Source of the DNA: Catenulispora pinisilvae
GTDB taxonomy: Bacteria; Actinomycetota; Actinomycetes; Streptomycetales; Catenulisporaceae
Reading direction: 5' to 3'
Assembly (NCBI RefSeq): GCF_015356865.1
Contig: NZ_JAAFZA010000110.1
Span: 1 to 32,275 of the forward strand
DNA: 32,275 bases
A program made the translations under genes and the position numbers. Below the pieces are notes generated by a model. It saw nothing but the letters and a program-made list of their open reading frames with translations. It had not been told where the DNA came from and made no database searches. Numbering within the stretch: the stretch's first letter is position 1; each line of letters starts with the position of its first letter. Positions 9,680-17,655 of this stretch are shown piece by piece.

Positions 9680-10510
9680 TCACCGGTATTTGCCGCACAC
9701 CAATGCGTAGTGCTTCGTGGTGAACCCCCAGCCCGCGTTCGCTATCTCGAAATAGCGGAGCAGCTTGGCCGGCAGACCGGTTTCGATGGCGTCCAAGGCG
9801 TCCGCGTTGCGCTCGACGTTGGCCATCCAGTCCTCGATCGTGCGCCGATAGTCGTCGGTCAGGTCGTCGACCCCGACGATGGAGAATCCGGCACCCTCCG
9901 CGGCCCGCACCAACGTGGCGAGCGGCCGCATGTCGCCGCCGCCGAAGACCGCGTCCTTGACGAACAGCGCGCTGTCGCGTTCGGCGAACTCGGCCTGCTT
10001 GGCTGGATTGCGGTAGCAGCTGTCCGACAGGTAGACCCGCCCGCCCCTGCGCAGCGCGGACCAGCAGGCGGCGAACACGGCGTCGATATCGGTGAGATGA
10101 GCGCTCGATCCCACCATCGAGATGGCGTCGAAGCCGCGCGGCTCCAAGTCGAGGTTCTCGATATGACTGACCCGCAGGCTGACCCGGTCGGCGATGCCCA
10201 TCTCCCGCGCGCGGCGCGCCACATAGTCGCACTGCTTCGGCGCCGGGCTCACCCCGACGACCTCACTGCCGTACTCGGACGCCATGAAGAGACTGAGCGA
10301 TCCCCACCCGCTGCCGATGTCCAGGAGCCGCCCGCCGGGCTTCATGTTCAGCTTTCCGGCGATGTAGTGGAGCTTGTTCTCCTGCGCTATGTCCAATGTG
10401 TCCTCAGGGCTCTTATAGAGCCCGCAGGTGTATTTCATGCGCGCATCGAGGAACAGCTCGAAGACGGCGGGATCCTGGTCGTAGTGCTGATTCGTGTCGA
10501 TGACCGTCAT
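9680..10510 (-). CDS. SAM-dependent methyltransferase, cyclopropane-fatty-acid-synthase-like
   Basis: A 276-residue class I methyltransferase of the CFA/mycolic acid methyltransferase family, which adds a methylene or methyl group from SAM across a cis double bond of a fatty acyl chain. Family marks: HYDQDPAVFELFLD at the N-terminus followed by YTCGLY, SAM motif I LLDIGSGWG near 83-91, and the C-terminal pattern FGGGDMRP...GF...DDYRRTIEDW. It is odd that the family motif normally read as G-x-F-E-H-F is here GSSAHL, so the Glu is missing; this could mean a different product such as a methyl branch. The ATG shares one base with the ACP stop. Inference: it works on the ACP-bound unsaturated chain made by the neighbouring desaturase. 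Confidence 0.88.
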   Translation of the reverse strand: MTVIDTNQHYDQDPAVFELFLDARMKYTCGLYKSPEDTLDIAQENKLHYIAGKLNMKPGGRLLDIGSGWGSLSLFMASEYGSEVVGVSPAPKQCDYVARRAREMGIADRVSLRVSHIENLDLEPRGFDAISMVGSSAHLTDIDAVFAACWSALRRGGRVYLSDSCYRNPAKQAEFAERDSALFVKDAVFGGGDMRPLATLVRAAEGAGFSIVGVDDLTDDYRRTIEDWMANVERNADALDAIETGLPAKLLRYFEIANAGWGFTTKHYALVCGKYR

Positions 10511-10764
10511 CAGGCCCCCTGCGCCTGGACGGCGTCCTGCACCGAGCGGACGACATCGTCGATGGTCTTGAGCGCGAAGACCTCCTCGTCTTCGAGCTCG
10601 ATGTCATAGGTGCGCTCGACCGCGGCGATGACCCTCAGCACCTTGACTGAGTCCACGCCCTCGATCATGCGCAGGTCCGTGTCGTCGGCCACGTCGCCGA
10701 CGGCCTGCCGGATCAGCCCGCTCACGGTCTCGGCAATGCTCTCGCCGGTATCCGCTGCCTTCAT
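10510..10764 (-). CDS. acyl carrier protein
   Basis: An 84-residue freestanding carrier protein. Ser39 in GVDSVKVL is the expected phosphopantetheine attachment site, followed by the acidic helix typical of ACPs (ERTYDIELEDEEVFAL). The mRNA has GAGGAG 6 nt before the ATG, and this ribosome site overlaps the stop of the upstream thioesterase gene. The stop shares one base with the methyltransferase start. Freestanding ACPs beside a fatty acyl-AMP ligase normally accept the activated acyl chain and hand it to the first condensation domain; here it probably also presents the chain to the desaturase and methyltransferase. Confidence 0.93.
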   Translation of the reverse strand: MKAADTGESIAETVSGLIRQAVGDVADDTDLRMIEGVDSVKVLRVIAAVERTYDIELEDEEVFALKTIDDVVRSVQDAVQAQGA

Positions 10765-10774
10765 CGATCGCTCC

Positions 10775-11356
10775 TCAATGGTCTGCTCTCAATTTGGCGA
10801 GCTCGCGCTCGATGAGAATGGCCTGTTCATCGGTCATGTCGATGCGATCGCGGTTCTCCTCGACGGCGATCGGGTGGTACTGGCCGACCGCGGAGACCAC
10901 GAGGCCGCCGTCTCCGTCGAACACCTCGGCACGCGCCTGGTACGGGCCGGGGGTCGCACTGTCCGCGGTGGTCGTGGCGACGCACCGGTAATCGGCCCCG
11001 ATGGTCGCCGAGGTGATGAAGCGGACCCGCAGGGTCGTGGTGAAGACCGGAATGCCCACTCGCAGGACAAGTAGGTTGCCCATGATCTCGTCGCAGACGG
11101 TCGAAAGGACACCGCCGTGCACGACCCCGGGGTGGGATTCATAGTCGCGATCGAAGCGCAGCGCGCAGGCGATTCCGTCGCCGTCCGGCTGGAATCTCAA
11201 TCGCAGACCCTTGCCATTGACCGGCGAGCAGCCGAAACACCGGTAGTCGGGCAGCACGCGCCACGGCAGCTCAAGATGCCCTGGTTGCTCGGGCTGCTCG
11301 GGCTGCCCTGGCTGCCTTTGCTGCTCGGGCTGCCCGCCGGAGGGTTCGGCCGTCAT
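10775..11356 (-). CDS. PaaI-type hotdog thioesterase
   Basis: A 193-residue single hotdog-fold protein. The family pattern HPGVVHGG...CDEIMG is clear (HGG at 80-82, Asp89/Glu90), preceded by CFGCSPVNGKGLRL, common in acyl-CoA or acyl-ACP thioesterases of the PaaI/YbgC superfamily. The first 28 residues are an unusual Gln/Pro/Glu-rich tail built from near-identical 9-nt repeats (about 11281-11335), probably unstructured. ATG overlaps the acyl-AMP ligase stop as ATGA. Likely job, by inference: free the ACP from wrong or stalled acyl chains, or trim the precursor. Confidence 0.88.
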   Translation of the reverse strand: MTAEPSGGQPEQQRQPGQPEQPEQPGHLELPWRVLPDYRCFGCSPVNGKGLRLRFQPDGDGIACALRFDRDYESHPGVVHGGVLSTVCDEIMGNLLVLRVGIPVFTTTLRVRFITSATIGADYRCVATTTADSATPGPYQARAEVFDGDGGLVVSAVGQYHPIAVEENRDRIDMTDEQAILIERELAKLRADH

Positions 11357-12999
11357 GCGACCAGCCGATTCGCGTCGAGTCGCTTCAGCTTCCCGCTGCT
11401 GGTGCGCGGGATGGAATTCGGTCCGACCAGGGTCACCGCGAGTTGTTCCAGACCGGTCTCGGCGATCACCTTCGCCCGCAGCCGTTCGCGCAGCCGCGAC
11501 CGTTCGTCGGCGTCGTCGACGGTGGTCTCAGCGACCAGGACGATGCGCTCGGCGGTGTCCGAGCCCTCGATGAAGGCCACGCACCGCCGATGGTAGATCT
11601 CGGCGTCGGTGCGGATCAGGGCCTCGATGTCCTCGGGGTAGTAGTTGACCCCGCGGACGATCATCATCTCCTTGATCCGCCCGGTCACATGCAGCTCTCC
11701 GCCGGCGAGGTAGCCGAGATCCCCTGTGCGCAGCCAGCCGTCCGCCGTCAACGGCTGCTCTTGCGTGCCCACATAGCCCGGGGTGACCGGGGCGCCCTGC
11801 ACCTGGACCTCGCCGACCCGGCGCTCACCGAGCACACCGTCGTTCTTCGGGTCGGCGATGCGGAACTCGATGCCGGCGACCGGGCTACCGAGCGCGACCA
11901 CGGGCCGCGCACCGGTCGAAGCCGAATCCCTGGGCACCGCGATCGCGGACTCGGCCAGGGTCACGCGGTCGACCCAGTCCACTTTGGGCTCGCGGCCCAG
12001 CGGCGGAAACGCCACCGCGAGTGTCGCCTCGGCCAGGCCGTACACCGGCAGCATCGCCTCGGGCCGGAACCCGGCGGGCTCGAAGTGCGCCAGGAATGCC
12101 GCCACCGAGTCCGCCGCGATCGGTTCGGCGCCGTTGAACGCGACCCGCCAGCGGCTGAGGTCGTAGCCGGGCACCTCCTCGGCGGGAACGGCCTGGCGCA
12201 ACAGATCGTAGGCGAAGTTGGGCATGGCGCACGCGGTGTGGCCGCCGTCGGACACCTCGCGCAGCCACCTCGCCGGGTCCTTCACAAAGGACGACGGCGA
12301 CCAGATGCTGACCGGGATGCCGGTCAGCACCGCGGCGAGCATGCCGACCAGACCCATGTCGTGAAAGAGCGGCAGCCAGACGCCCGCCCGGTCGCCGGGC
12401 CGGCCCAGGTCCACGCCCAACCGGATGGCGTCGAGCCCGGCCAGCAGGTTGTCGTGGGCAAGCCGCACGCCCTTCGGACGCGACGTGCTTCCCGAGGTGA
12501 ACTGGACGATGAGATCGTCGTCCCCTGACACCTCGGGGAACTCCCCCGCTTCGCCTTGGGCGAGCTCGTCCGCCGGGATCTGGGAGACACCTGCCAGAGC
12601 CTGCTCGAGCAACGATTTCAGCCGGGCGAGCTTGCGCGAGACGACGACCTGGCGGACCCCCGCCGCGGCCAGGATGCCCTGCACCTTGTCCGCGTAGCCG
12701 TCGCGTCCCGAAGTGGGCAGCGACAGGGGGCAGGCGCACGCGCCGAGTCGGCTCAACGCGACCAGGGAGATCACGAAGGCGGGTTCGTTGGCGAGCATCA
12801 GACCCACGCGATCACCGCGGCGAACACCCGATTCGGCCATGGCGAGCGCCATCGACCTCGACTGCGCGCACAACTCGTCCAAGCGGAGTTCCACCCGCTC
12901 GTTGACGAAGCTCAACAGCTGTCCCGGATGGGACCGCGCCGTTCGATCCAGCTCCCCGTGCAAAGTACGACCGTTGTCAGACACCACGCCGTCCCCCAC
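11353..12999 (-). CDS. fatty acyl-AMP ligase (FAAL)
   Basis: A 548-residue ANL-superfamily enzyme of the FAAL/FadD32 type, which makes fatty acyl-AMP and loads it on a carrier protein. Visible motifs: FTSGSTSRPKGVRLAHDN (A3), the Y-G-L-A-E-A-T-L-A-V stretch typical of FAALs, GDLGYLAGGELHVTGRIKEMMIVRGVNYYPEDIE (written here across A7-A8) and the C-terminal GKLKR lysine. It is the first gene of the lipopeptide operon. The GTG at 12999 is the first in-frame start, but a GTG pair at about 12985-12987 sits nearer the G-rich GAGGGG ribosome site, so the true start may be four to five codons further in. Confidence 0.94.
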   Translation of the reverse strand: MGDGVVSDNGRTLHGELDRTARSHPGQLLSFVNERVELRLDELCAQSRSMALAMAESGVRRGDRVGLMLANEPAFVISLVALSRLGACACPLSLPTSGRDGYADKVQGILAAAGVRQVVVSRKLARLKSLLEQALAGVSQIPADELAQGEAGEFPEVSGDDDLIVQFTSGSTSRPKGVRLAHDNLLAGLDAIRLGVDLGRPGDRAGVWLPLFHDMGLVGMLAAVLTGIPVSIWSPSSFVKDPARWLREVSDGGHTACAMPNFAYDLLRQAVPAEEVPGYDLSRWRVAFNGAEPIAADSVAAFLAHFEPAGFRPEAMLPVYGLAEATLAVAFPPLGREPKVDWVDRVTLAESAIAVPRDSASTGARPVVALGSPVAGIEFRIADPKNDGVLGERRVGEVQVQGAPVTPGYVGTQEQPLTADGWLRTGDLGYLAGGELHVTGRIKEMMIVRGVNYYPEDIEALIRTDAEIYHRRCVAFIEGSDTAERIVLVAETTVDDADERSRLRERLRAKVIAETGLEQLAVTLVGPNSIPRTSSGKLKRLDANRLVA

Positions 13000-13117
13000 C
13001 CCTCGAAGGGCATCCCGTCAGATCAGGCGGCCCGACCGCCGGCAGTGTGGCGCACCGGTCGGGGGCCTTCCTTGATCACTTTCAGATCCTACGAGGCGGC
13101 CTGAAGCCGGCGCAGCG

Positions 13118-13138
13118 CCGATCGGGTACCCCGATCGG
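13118..13138. promoter_or_regulatory. perfect inverted repeat upstream of the lipopeptide operon
   Basis: CCGATCGGG, 3-nt centre TAC, CCCGATCGG: 9-bp perfect arms, followed 3 nt later by another CCCCGATCG. It lies about 120 bp upstream of the first biosynthetic gene in otherwise unassigned sequence (13000-13261). It is a plausible operator for a cluster regulator; no convincing -10/-35 pair could be placed with confidence. Confidence 0.4.
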
Positions 13139-13261
13139 ACTCCCCGATCGCGGTATTCGGACAACGCCTCGGCTGGGAGGGTCAAGGCGACCGCTCGGCT
13201 ATCGGAAACGTGCAGACTTGAGCAGTCGAACAGCTCGAACAGATGAACTGAATATCTGCTT

Positions 13262-13600
13262 GAGCGCGAAGTCGCAGCTGATGCGCGCCGGGTGCGGCGG
13301 AAGACCTCGGCGACAGCGGCTGCGATCTTCCACCGCTCGCACTCCCCGCTGCCGACCTGGTTCGCCGCGGTGTGGTTCGTGACATCGCAGAAGAACGGCG
13401 TGTCCGCGCTGGGCTTGTAGAGCGTGCTTGGGTTCGGCTCCTATGACACGACGCGGGCATGGCTGCACAAGCCGCGCCGGGCGATGGTGCGCCCCGATCG
13501 GGAGCGAGTGTCCGGCGTGGTCGAAGTCGGCAGCGCGTCCTGGTGTCCGGACTCCGGTGCCCGGGGCCTGATCGTGAGGGCGTGCGAGTCCGATCGGGTG
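13262..13600 (+). pseudogene. IS1595-family (ISXO2-like) transposase remnant
   Basis: In the plus frame that contains AAG at 13301, the translation reads VRRKTSATAAAIFHRSHSPL, then PTWFAAVWFVTSQKNGVSA, a stop, then SVLGFGSYDTTRAWLHKPRR and AMVRPDRERVSGVVEV. This matches the central part of IS1595/ISXO2 transposases (the segment before the DDE catalytic core, normally CRRQTS...FHR...PL..WF...W...SQKNGVSA..LQR.LG..SY.TAW..LHKLR.AM). The stop is TAG at 13418-13420, exactly where the family has a Gln codon CAG. After about 13535 the match fades, and no start, catalytic core or terminal repeats were found, so this is a dead fragment. It marks the edge of the lipopeptide cluster. Confidence 0.75.
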
Positions 13601-13731
13601 ATCTTCGATGGCGGATGGCGTGTCCATCGCCGGACGGTTCCCGCCAATGCTGCTCACTGGCGGTTGCCCGCGGTTTCCGGCCGATCTTGTGCCGGGGATT
13701 CGATCCTCTCCTCGACAGGCCGTCGACACAG

Positions 13732-14642
13732 GTGTCTTACAGACTTCGCCCGCGAACCGCCTTGGCAGTCGCCTTCGCCACCGGCATGGTGTGCTTGGTG
13801 CCCCTGGCACCGGCGTTCGCCGACAAGACCAATATCACCTTCACCCAGCCGTACGTACCGTCCATCGCGCCGGGCAACACGGGCACGGTGACGATCGTCG
13901 CCGCCAACGGCGCTGATTACGCGAATATCACGACCTACAAGTTCACCGCGCCACAGAACACCACGTTCACGGAGAACAAGTACTACTGGGACGGCGACCC
14001 GGGGAGCATGAAGTGCACCCTGTCCGCTGATCAGCGGGTCATCGACTGCGTTCCCGGTCCGGGGGCGCGAACTTCCCCGCGAACACCCGTGCCCGCATCA
14101 CCGTGAAGGTGAAGGTGGACAGCAGCGCACCGGCCGGCACGACCCTGGACGGCGGCACGTGGGACGTCACCGCCGGCTACGCCAACAGCCCCGCCCTCTT
14201 CGCCGTCGCCACCCCCGTCGCCGGCCCGGCTGGTCCTGCCGGCTCCGCCGGAGCGACCGGTGCCACAGGCCCTGCCGGCCCTGCCGGTCCCCAAGGTGGC
14301 ACGGGCGCGACCGGCGCTCAAGGCCCTGCCGGCCTCAACGGCGACACCGGCCCCAAGGGCGACCGCGGACCGACCGGCCCCAGAGGCAGCGGCGACACAG
14401 TCGCAGCCGGCACGTACTGGGTACGGATCGTTCCGCAGAACCTGACCATCCGCTCCGGACCCGGTATGGGCTACCCGGCCACCGGTCGCTCGTTGCCCGG
14501 CGGCCGGATCGTATCCATCCGGTGCAAGACCGACTCCACTGTCATCGGCGGGAACCCGCGCTGGTACAAGCTGTCCGACGGCAGCGGCTGGATCGCGGCC
14601 CGGTGGGCGGCCAACGTAGGGTCCATCGAGCCGTACTGCTGA
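13732..14642 (+). pseudogene. secreted collagen-like / SH3-domain protein, frameshifted
   Basis: Two adjacent frames form one gene. From GTG 13732 the first gives a basic N-terminus, a hydrophobic segment and AFA-DK, a clear signal peptide, followed by a beta-rich domain (TNITFTQPYVPSIAPGNTG onward) with two Cys. That frame ends at 14106. The second frame continues the same domain from [15 protein letters not shown], then a collagen-like Gly-X-Y stalk and a C-terminal bacterial SH3-like domain ([30 protein letters not shown]) ending EPYC at 14642. Adding one G to the run GGGGG at 14061-14065 joins both into a protein of about 303 residues. Either the gene is inactivated or phase-variable, or a base was lost in sequencing. 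A likely cell-surface or secreted role is inferred from the architecture; no enzymatic function is seen. Confidence 0.7.
14223..14394 (+). repeat. collagen-like Gly-X-Y stalk
   Basis: About 19 consecutive Gly-X-Y triplets rich in GPA, GAT and GPK/GPR, encoded by GC-rich imperfect 9-nt repeats. The segment links the N-terminal beta domain and the C-terminal SH3-like domain of the frameshifted secreted protein. Confidence 0.8.
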
Positions 14643-14732
14643 ACTTGGCTGCCACACGCCGGGCACTGTCCAAGAAGAACGCATTCGACTCGGCGCACAG
14701 CAAGACCCGGTATGAGTCCGTCGAACTAGCCC

Positions 14733-15419
14733 TCAGGCCAGCAAGCCCTGCTGGAGGGCATAGGCGACGGCCTCTGTCCGATTCGTGCAGTTCAGTTTCG
14801 CCAGGACGTTCGTGACGTGGCGTTTGACTCCGTGCTCTGAGATGCCGATCCTGGGCGCGATCTGCTTGTTGCTCAGCCCCTCCGAGAGCAACACCAGGAT
14901 GTCGAGCTCGCGCTGGGTCAGCTGAATCCGCGGCCAGGAGGCGCTCAAATGGCGCCAGGGGCGGGGCGCCGGCCTGCGGCTCGGTTTGGCGGGAGCCTCG
15001 ATCTGGTCGCCATCGGCGGCCAGTCCCCGCAACACACGGCTCAGGTTCTCGATGTTCAGCGCGTCGAACGCGATCGAGTCGGCGGCGGCGTGCTCGGCGA
15101 CGTCGCCGAGCCGCGACGCATCGCCGCCGTGCAGCACCATCAGGAGTTTGACACCGGCGCTCGCTGTCAATTCCTGGAGTCTGGCCAGCGCATCAGGGTC
15201 CAGGGATGCGGAGGCCAACACGGTGTCGGCGGCGCTCTCCCCCTGGTCGTCGAAGAGCGCGTCGACCTCGGTCACGGTCACGACCCTGGACACGAAGCTC
15301 ATGGACGAGAGCATCGCGACCAGCCCGAGGCGGACGACCTCGCTCGGTTCGATCACCGCTATCGCCCGGTGCGCCGGGTCGCCGCCGTCACCGTGCCGCC
15401 ACCCGTATGACCGCCGCAT
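14733..15419 (-). CDS. LuxR-family regulator with degenerate receiver domain
   Basis: About 228 residues. The C-terminal third is a standard LuxR/NarL helix-turn-helix (LTQRELDILVLLSEGLSNKQIA...VKRHVTNVLAKLNC...AVAYALQ). The N-terminal part has receiver-like length and the R.GL..ML pattern of NarL proteins, but the phosphorylation chemistry is gone: the double Asp at the first strand is replaced by IEP, the phospho-acceptor position reads DTVLAS, and the usual GYLLKD Lys motif reads DSIAFD. It is probably a phosphorylation-independent regulator with no partner kinase nearby. It converges on the frameshifted secreted-protein gene and diverges from the hydrolase operon. The start is uncertain: ATG 15419 is preferred because the receiver fold begins soon after; ATG 15464 is possible, and neither has a strong ribosome site. 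The target could be the lipopeptide cluster or the hydrolases. Confidence 0.85.
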   Translation of the reverse strand: MRRSYGWRHGDGGDPAHRAIAVIEPSEVVRLGLVAMLSSMSFVSRVVTVTEVDALFDDQGESAADTVLASASLDPDALARLQELTASAGVKLLMVLHGGDASRLGDVAEHAAADSIAFDALNIENLSRVLRGLAADGDQIEAPAKPSRRPAPRPWRHLSASWPRIQLTQRELDILVLLSEGLSNKQIAPRIGISEHGVKRHVTNVLAKLNCTNRTEAVAYALQQGLLA

Positions 15420-15642
15420 ATCAGGAGCCTGGTTCGGCGTCGTCTTCGACCAATGGCAAGACAAATACCCCCGCGTCAGCCGATTCCGGCAGTACAGCCA
15501 ACCCCGCGACCGACTGAATCAGGACTCTGTCTGACGGTCCGTGGTCGAGAATACCTCCTCGGTCACACTGGATCAACCTTTCGGCGAGATCACCGATCTT
15601 CGGCGGGCAAAGCAATTTTCTGACGTTGATCTAGTTCTTAAC

Positions 15643-15663
15643 GCAATGTTGTCGGAATATTGC
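15643..15663. promoter_or_regulatory. imperfect inverted repeat in the LuxR / hydrolase intergenic region
   Basis: GCAATGTT, 5-nt centre, AATATTGC: 8-bp arms with one mismatch. It lies in the most AT-rich part of the 337-bp gap (15420-15756) between the LuxR gene and the divergent hydrolase operon, about 95 bp before the hydrolase start. It is a plausible operator for one of the two. No CebR-type box and no convincing sigma-70 promoter was seen in the gap. Confidence 0.3.
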
Positions 15664-15756
15664 AGACATCTGTCCTCGCTGTTACGTTCCTCCCTGCATC
15701 GCCGCCCCTTGACGATCGCGATCACTTCATGTTCCCCGCACCGAAAGGAATCAGGG

Positions 15757-17655
15757 GTGTCACAGAAGATCCGAACGCTGCGAAGAGCCTCGGGCCTGGC
15801 CGGCGGCGCCGTACTGATGGCCTCGGCCCTGACCGCGACAGCCGCTGCCACCACGCCGGCCGCCACGGCCACCGCGACGCCCGCTTCCGCCCTGACCGCA
15901 GCCGCCACCGCCACCCCGGCAGCGGCCACCGGCGGTGCCGGGGCGAGCCTGCCGTACACCGAGGTGGAGGCCGAGAGCCAGGCGACCAATGGATCGGTCA
16001 TCGGTCCCGGCTTCGCCGCGGGCCAGCTCGCCGACGAGGCCTCCGGCCGCAAGGCGGTGACGCTGCAAGGCACGGGACGATACGTCACCTTCACCACGCC
16101 GGTGGCCACGAACTCGATCGACTTCCGCTACAGCATCCCGGACACCGCGACCGGCTCCGTCTACAACGCCCCGCTGTCCCTGTACGTCAACGGCACCAAG
16201 CAGCCCGACTTCTCGCTGACCAACGCCTACTCCTGGTACTACGGCACCTACCCGTTCACCAACAACCCGAGCAACGGCAAGCCACACCACTTCTACGACG
16301 AGGTCCACCGGCTGCTCTCCTCGACCTATCCGGCCGGCACCACCTTCAAGCTGCAAGTCGACTCCGAGGACACCGCCTCGGCGTACACGATCGACGTCGC
16401 CGACTTCGAGAAGGTCGCGGCGCCGACGAGTCAGCCGGCCGGTTCGGTGTCGGTGACCGGCAAGGGTGCCGACCCGACCGGGGTGGCCGACGCGACCGCC
16501 GCGTTCAACGCCGCGATAGCCGCGGCGGGCGCGGGCGGCACGGTGTGGATCCCGCCGGGGACGTTCAACATCCCGGGCCACATCGCCGTCAACGACGTCA
16601 CCGTCGAAGGCGCGGGCATGTGGTACTCGACCGTGGCCGGAACGGCGCCCGGCTTCTACGGGAACGCCGCGCCCAACCCGAGCACCAAGGTGCACCTGTC
16701 GAACTTCGCGATCTCCGGCAACGTCCAGATACGCAACGACAGCGCGCAGGTGAACGGCATCGGCGGCGCGATGAGCAACTCCACGGTGTCCGACATCTGG
16801 ATCGAGCACATGAAGGTCGGGGCCTGGATGGACGGCCCGATGACCAACCTGTCCTTCTCCGGCATGCGGATCCGCGACACCATCGCCGACGGCGTCAACC
16901 TGCACGGCGGCGTCACCGGCTCGACCATCACCGACAGCAACGTCCGCAACACCGGCGACGACGGCATCGCCCTGTGGGCCGACGCCGGTATCGGCTCAGA
17001 CTCGCAGGACACCATCTCGAACAACACCGTGCAGCTCCAGCAGCTCGCCAACGGCATCGCCGGATACGGCGGCGCCGACAACACCATCACCGGCAACCGC
17101 GTCGTGGACTCCGGCATCAGCCAGGGCGGCGGCATCCACATCGGCCAGCGCTTCTCCTCCACCCCGGTCGGCCTGTACACGATCTCCGACAACACGATGC
17201 TCCGGGACGGCGACCTCGACCCGAACTGGAAGTTCGGCGTCGGAGCCCTGTGGTTCGACGCGCAGCAGGCCACCATCACCGGACCGCTCAACGTCAGCAA
17301 TGCCCTGATCCAGCAGAGCCCTTACGAGGCCGTCCAGTGGATCCAGGGCACCGTCAACGGCGTCAGCCTGGACACCGTGACCATCGCCGGGACCGGCACC
17401 TTCGCCTTCCAGGACCAGACCGGCGGTTCGGTGGTGCTGAAGAACGTCACCGGGACCGGGATCGCCCAGGCCAACCAGGGCAAGACCCCCAGCTACAGCT
17501 GCGACGCCGGCAGCTTCAAAATCACCGACGCCGGCGGCAACTCCGGGGTCCTGCCGACGAGTTGCACCACCACCAGCCCGCCGCCGGTCTTCCCGCCCTA
17601 CCCGAGCGCTACAACCGCTACGGGCACTACGGGCACTACGAGGAGCGCATCATGA
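15757..17655 (+). CDS. secreted GH87-type alpha-1,3-glucanase / mycodextranase
   Basis: 632 residues from GTG 15757, which follows AAAGGAA by 8 nt. The N-terminus SQKIRTLRRASG plus a hydrophobic Ala-rich segment is a signal peptide, followed by an Ala/Thr linker. PYTEVEAESQATNG starts a CBM35-like carbohydrate-binding domain (about 65-215). From about 225 (GADPTGVADATAAFNAAI) a right-handed beta-helix of the pectate-lyase/mycodextranase kind follows. The segment DGVNLHGG...NTGDDGIALW near 375-406 has one Asp followed 23 and 24 residues later by an Asp pair, the spacing I recall for the three catalytic Asp of GH87 alpha-1,3-glucanase. This supports action on alpha-1,3-glucan of fungal walls or mycodextran. 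The protein ends in a Pro/Thr-rich tail without the extra C-terminal module many relatives carry. It is co-translated with the next gene through an ATGA overlap. Confidence 0.82.
   Translation: MSQKIRTLRRASGLAGGAVLMASALTATAAATTPAATATATPASALTAAATATPAAATGGAGASLPYTEVEAESQATNGSVIGPGFAAGQLADEASGRKAVTLQGTGRYVTFTTPVATNSIDFRYSIPDTATGSVYNAPLSLYVNGTKQPDFSLTNAYSWYYGTYPFTNNPSNGKPHHFYDEVHRLLSSTYPAGTTFKLQVDSEDTASAYTIDVADFEKVAAPTSQPAGSVSVTGKGADPTGVADATAAFNAAIAAAGAGGTVWIPPGTFNIPGHIAVNDVTVEGAGMWYSTVAGTAPGFYGNAAPNPSTKVHLSNFAISGNVQIRNDSAQVNGIGGAMSNSTVSDIWIEHMKVGAWMDGPMTNLSFSGMRIRDTIADGVNLHGGVTGSTITDSNVRNTGDDGIALWADAGIGSDSQDTISNNTVQLQQLANGIAGYGGADNTITGNRVVDSGISQGGGIHIGQRFSSTPVGLYTISDNTMLRDGDLDPNWKFGVGALWFDAQQATITGPLNVSNALIQQSPYEAVQWIQGTVNGVSLDTVTIAGTGTFAFQDQTGGSVVLKNVTGTGIAQANQGKTPSYSCDAGSFKITDAGGNSGVLPTSCTTTSPPPVFPPYPSATTATGTTGTTRSAS

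Noticed and set aside
9669-10232. N-terminal extension of the desaturase frame
   Set aside because: It overlaps the methyltransferase gene and has shadow composition; ATG 9668 with AAGGGA fits the family length.
13485-13505. CCCCGATCGGG resembling the palindrome upstream of the lipopeptide operon
   Set aside because: It is explained by the conserved R-P-D-R-E codons of the transposase remnant.
13199-13810. 203-codon minus-strand frame
   Set aside because: It lies opposite the transposase remnant and the signal-peptide region, whose plus-strand translations match known families; the minus translation matches nothing.
14223-14394. Repeats that could suggest a CRISPR or VNTR array
   Set aside because: They are imperfect 9-nt codon repeats encoding Gly-X-Y, with no spacers.
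14744-14762. CCAGCA...TGCTGG as a terminator between convergent genes
   Set aside because: Only 6-bp arms, located inside the end of the LuxR coding sequence; too weak to list.
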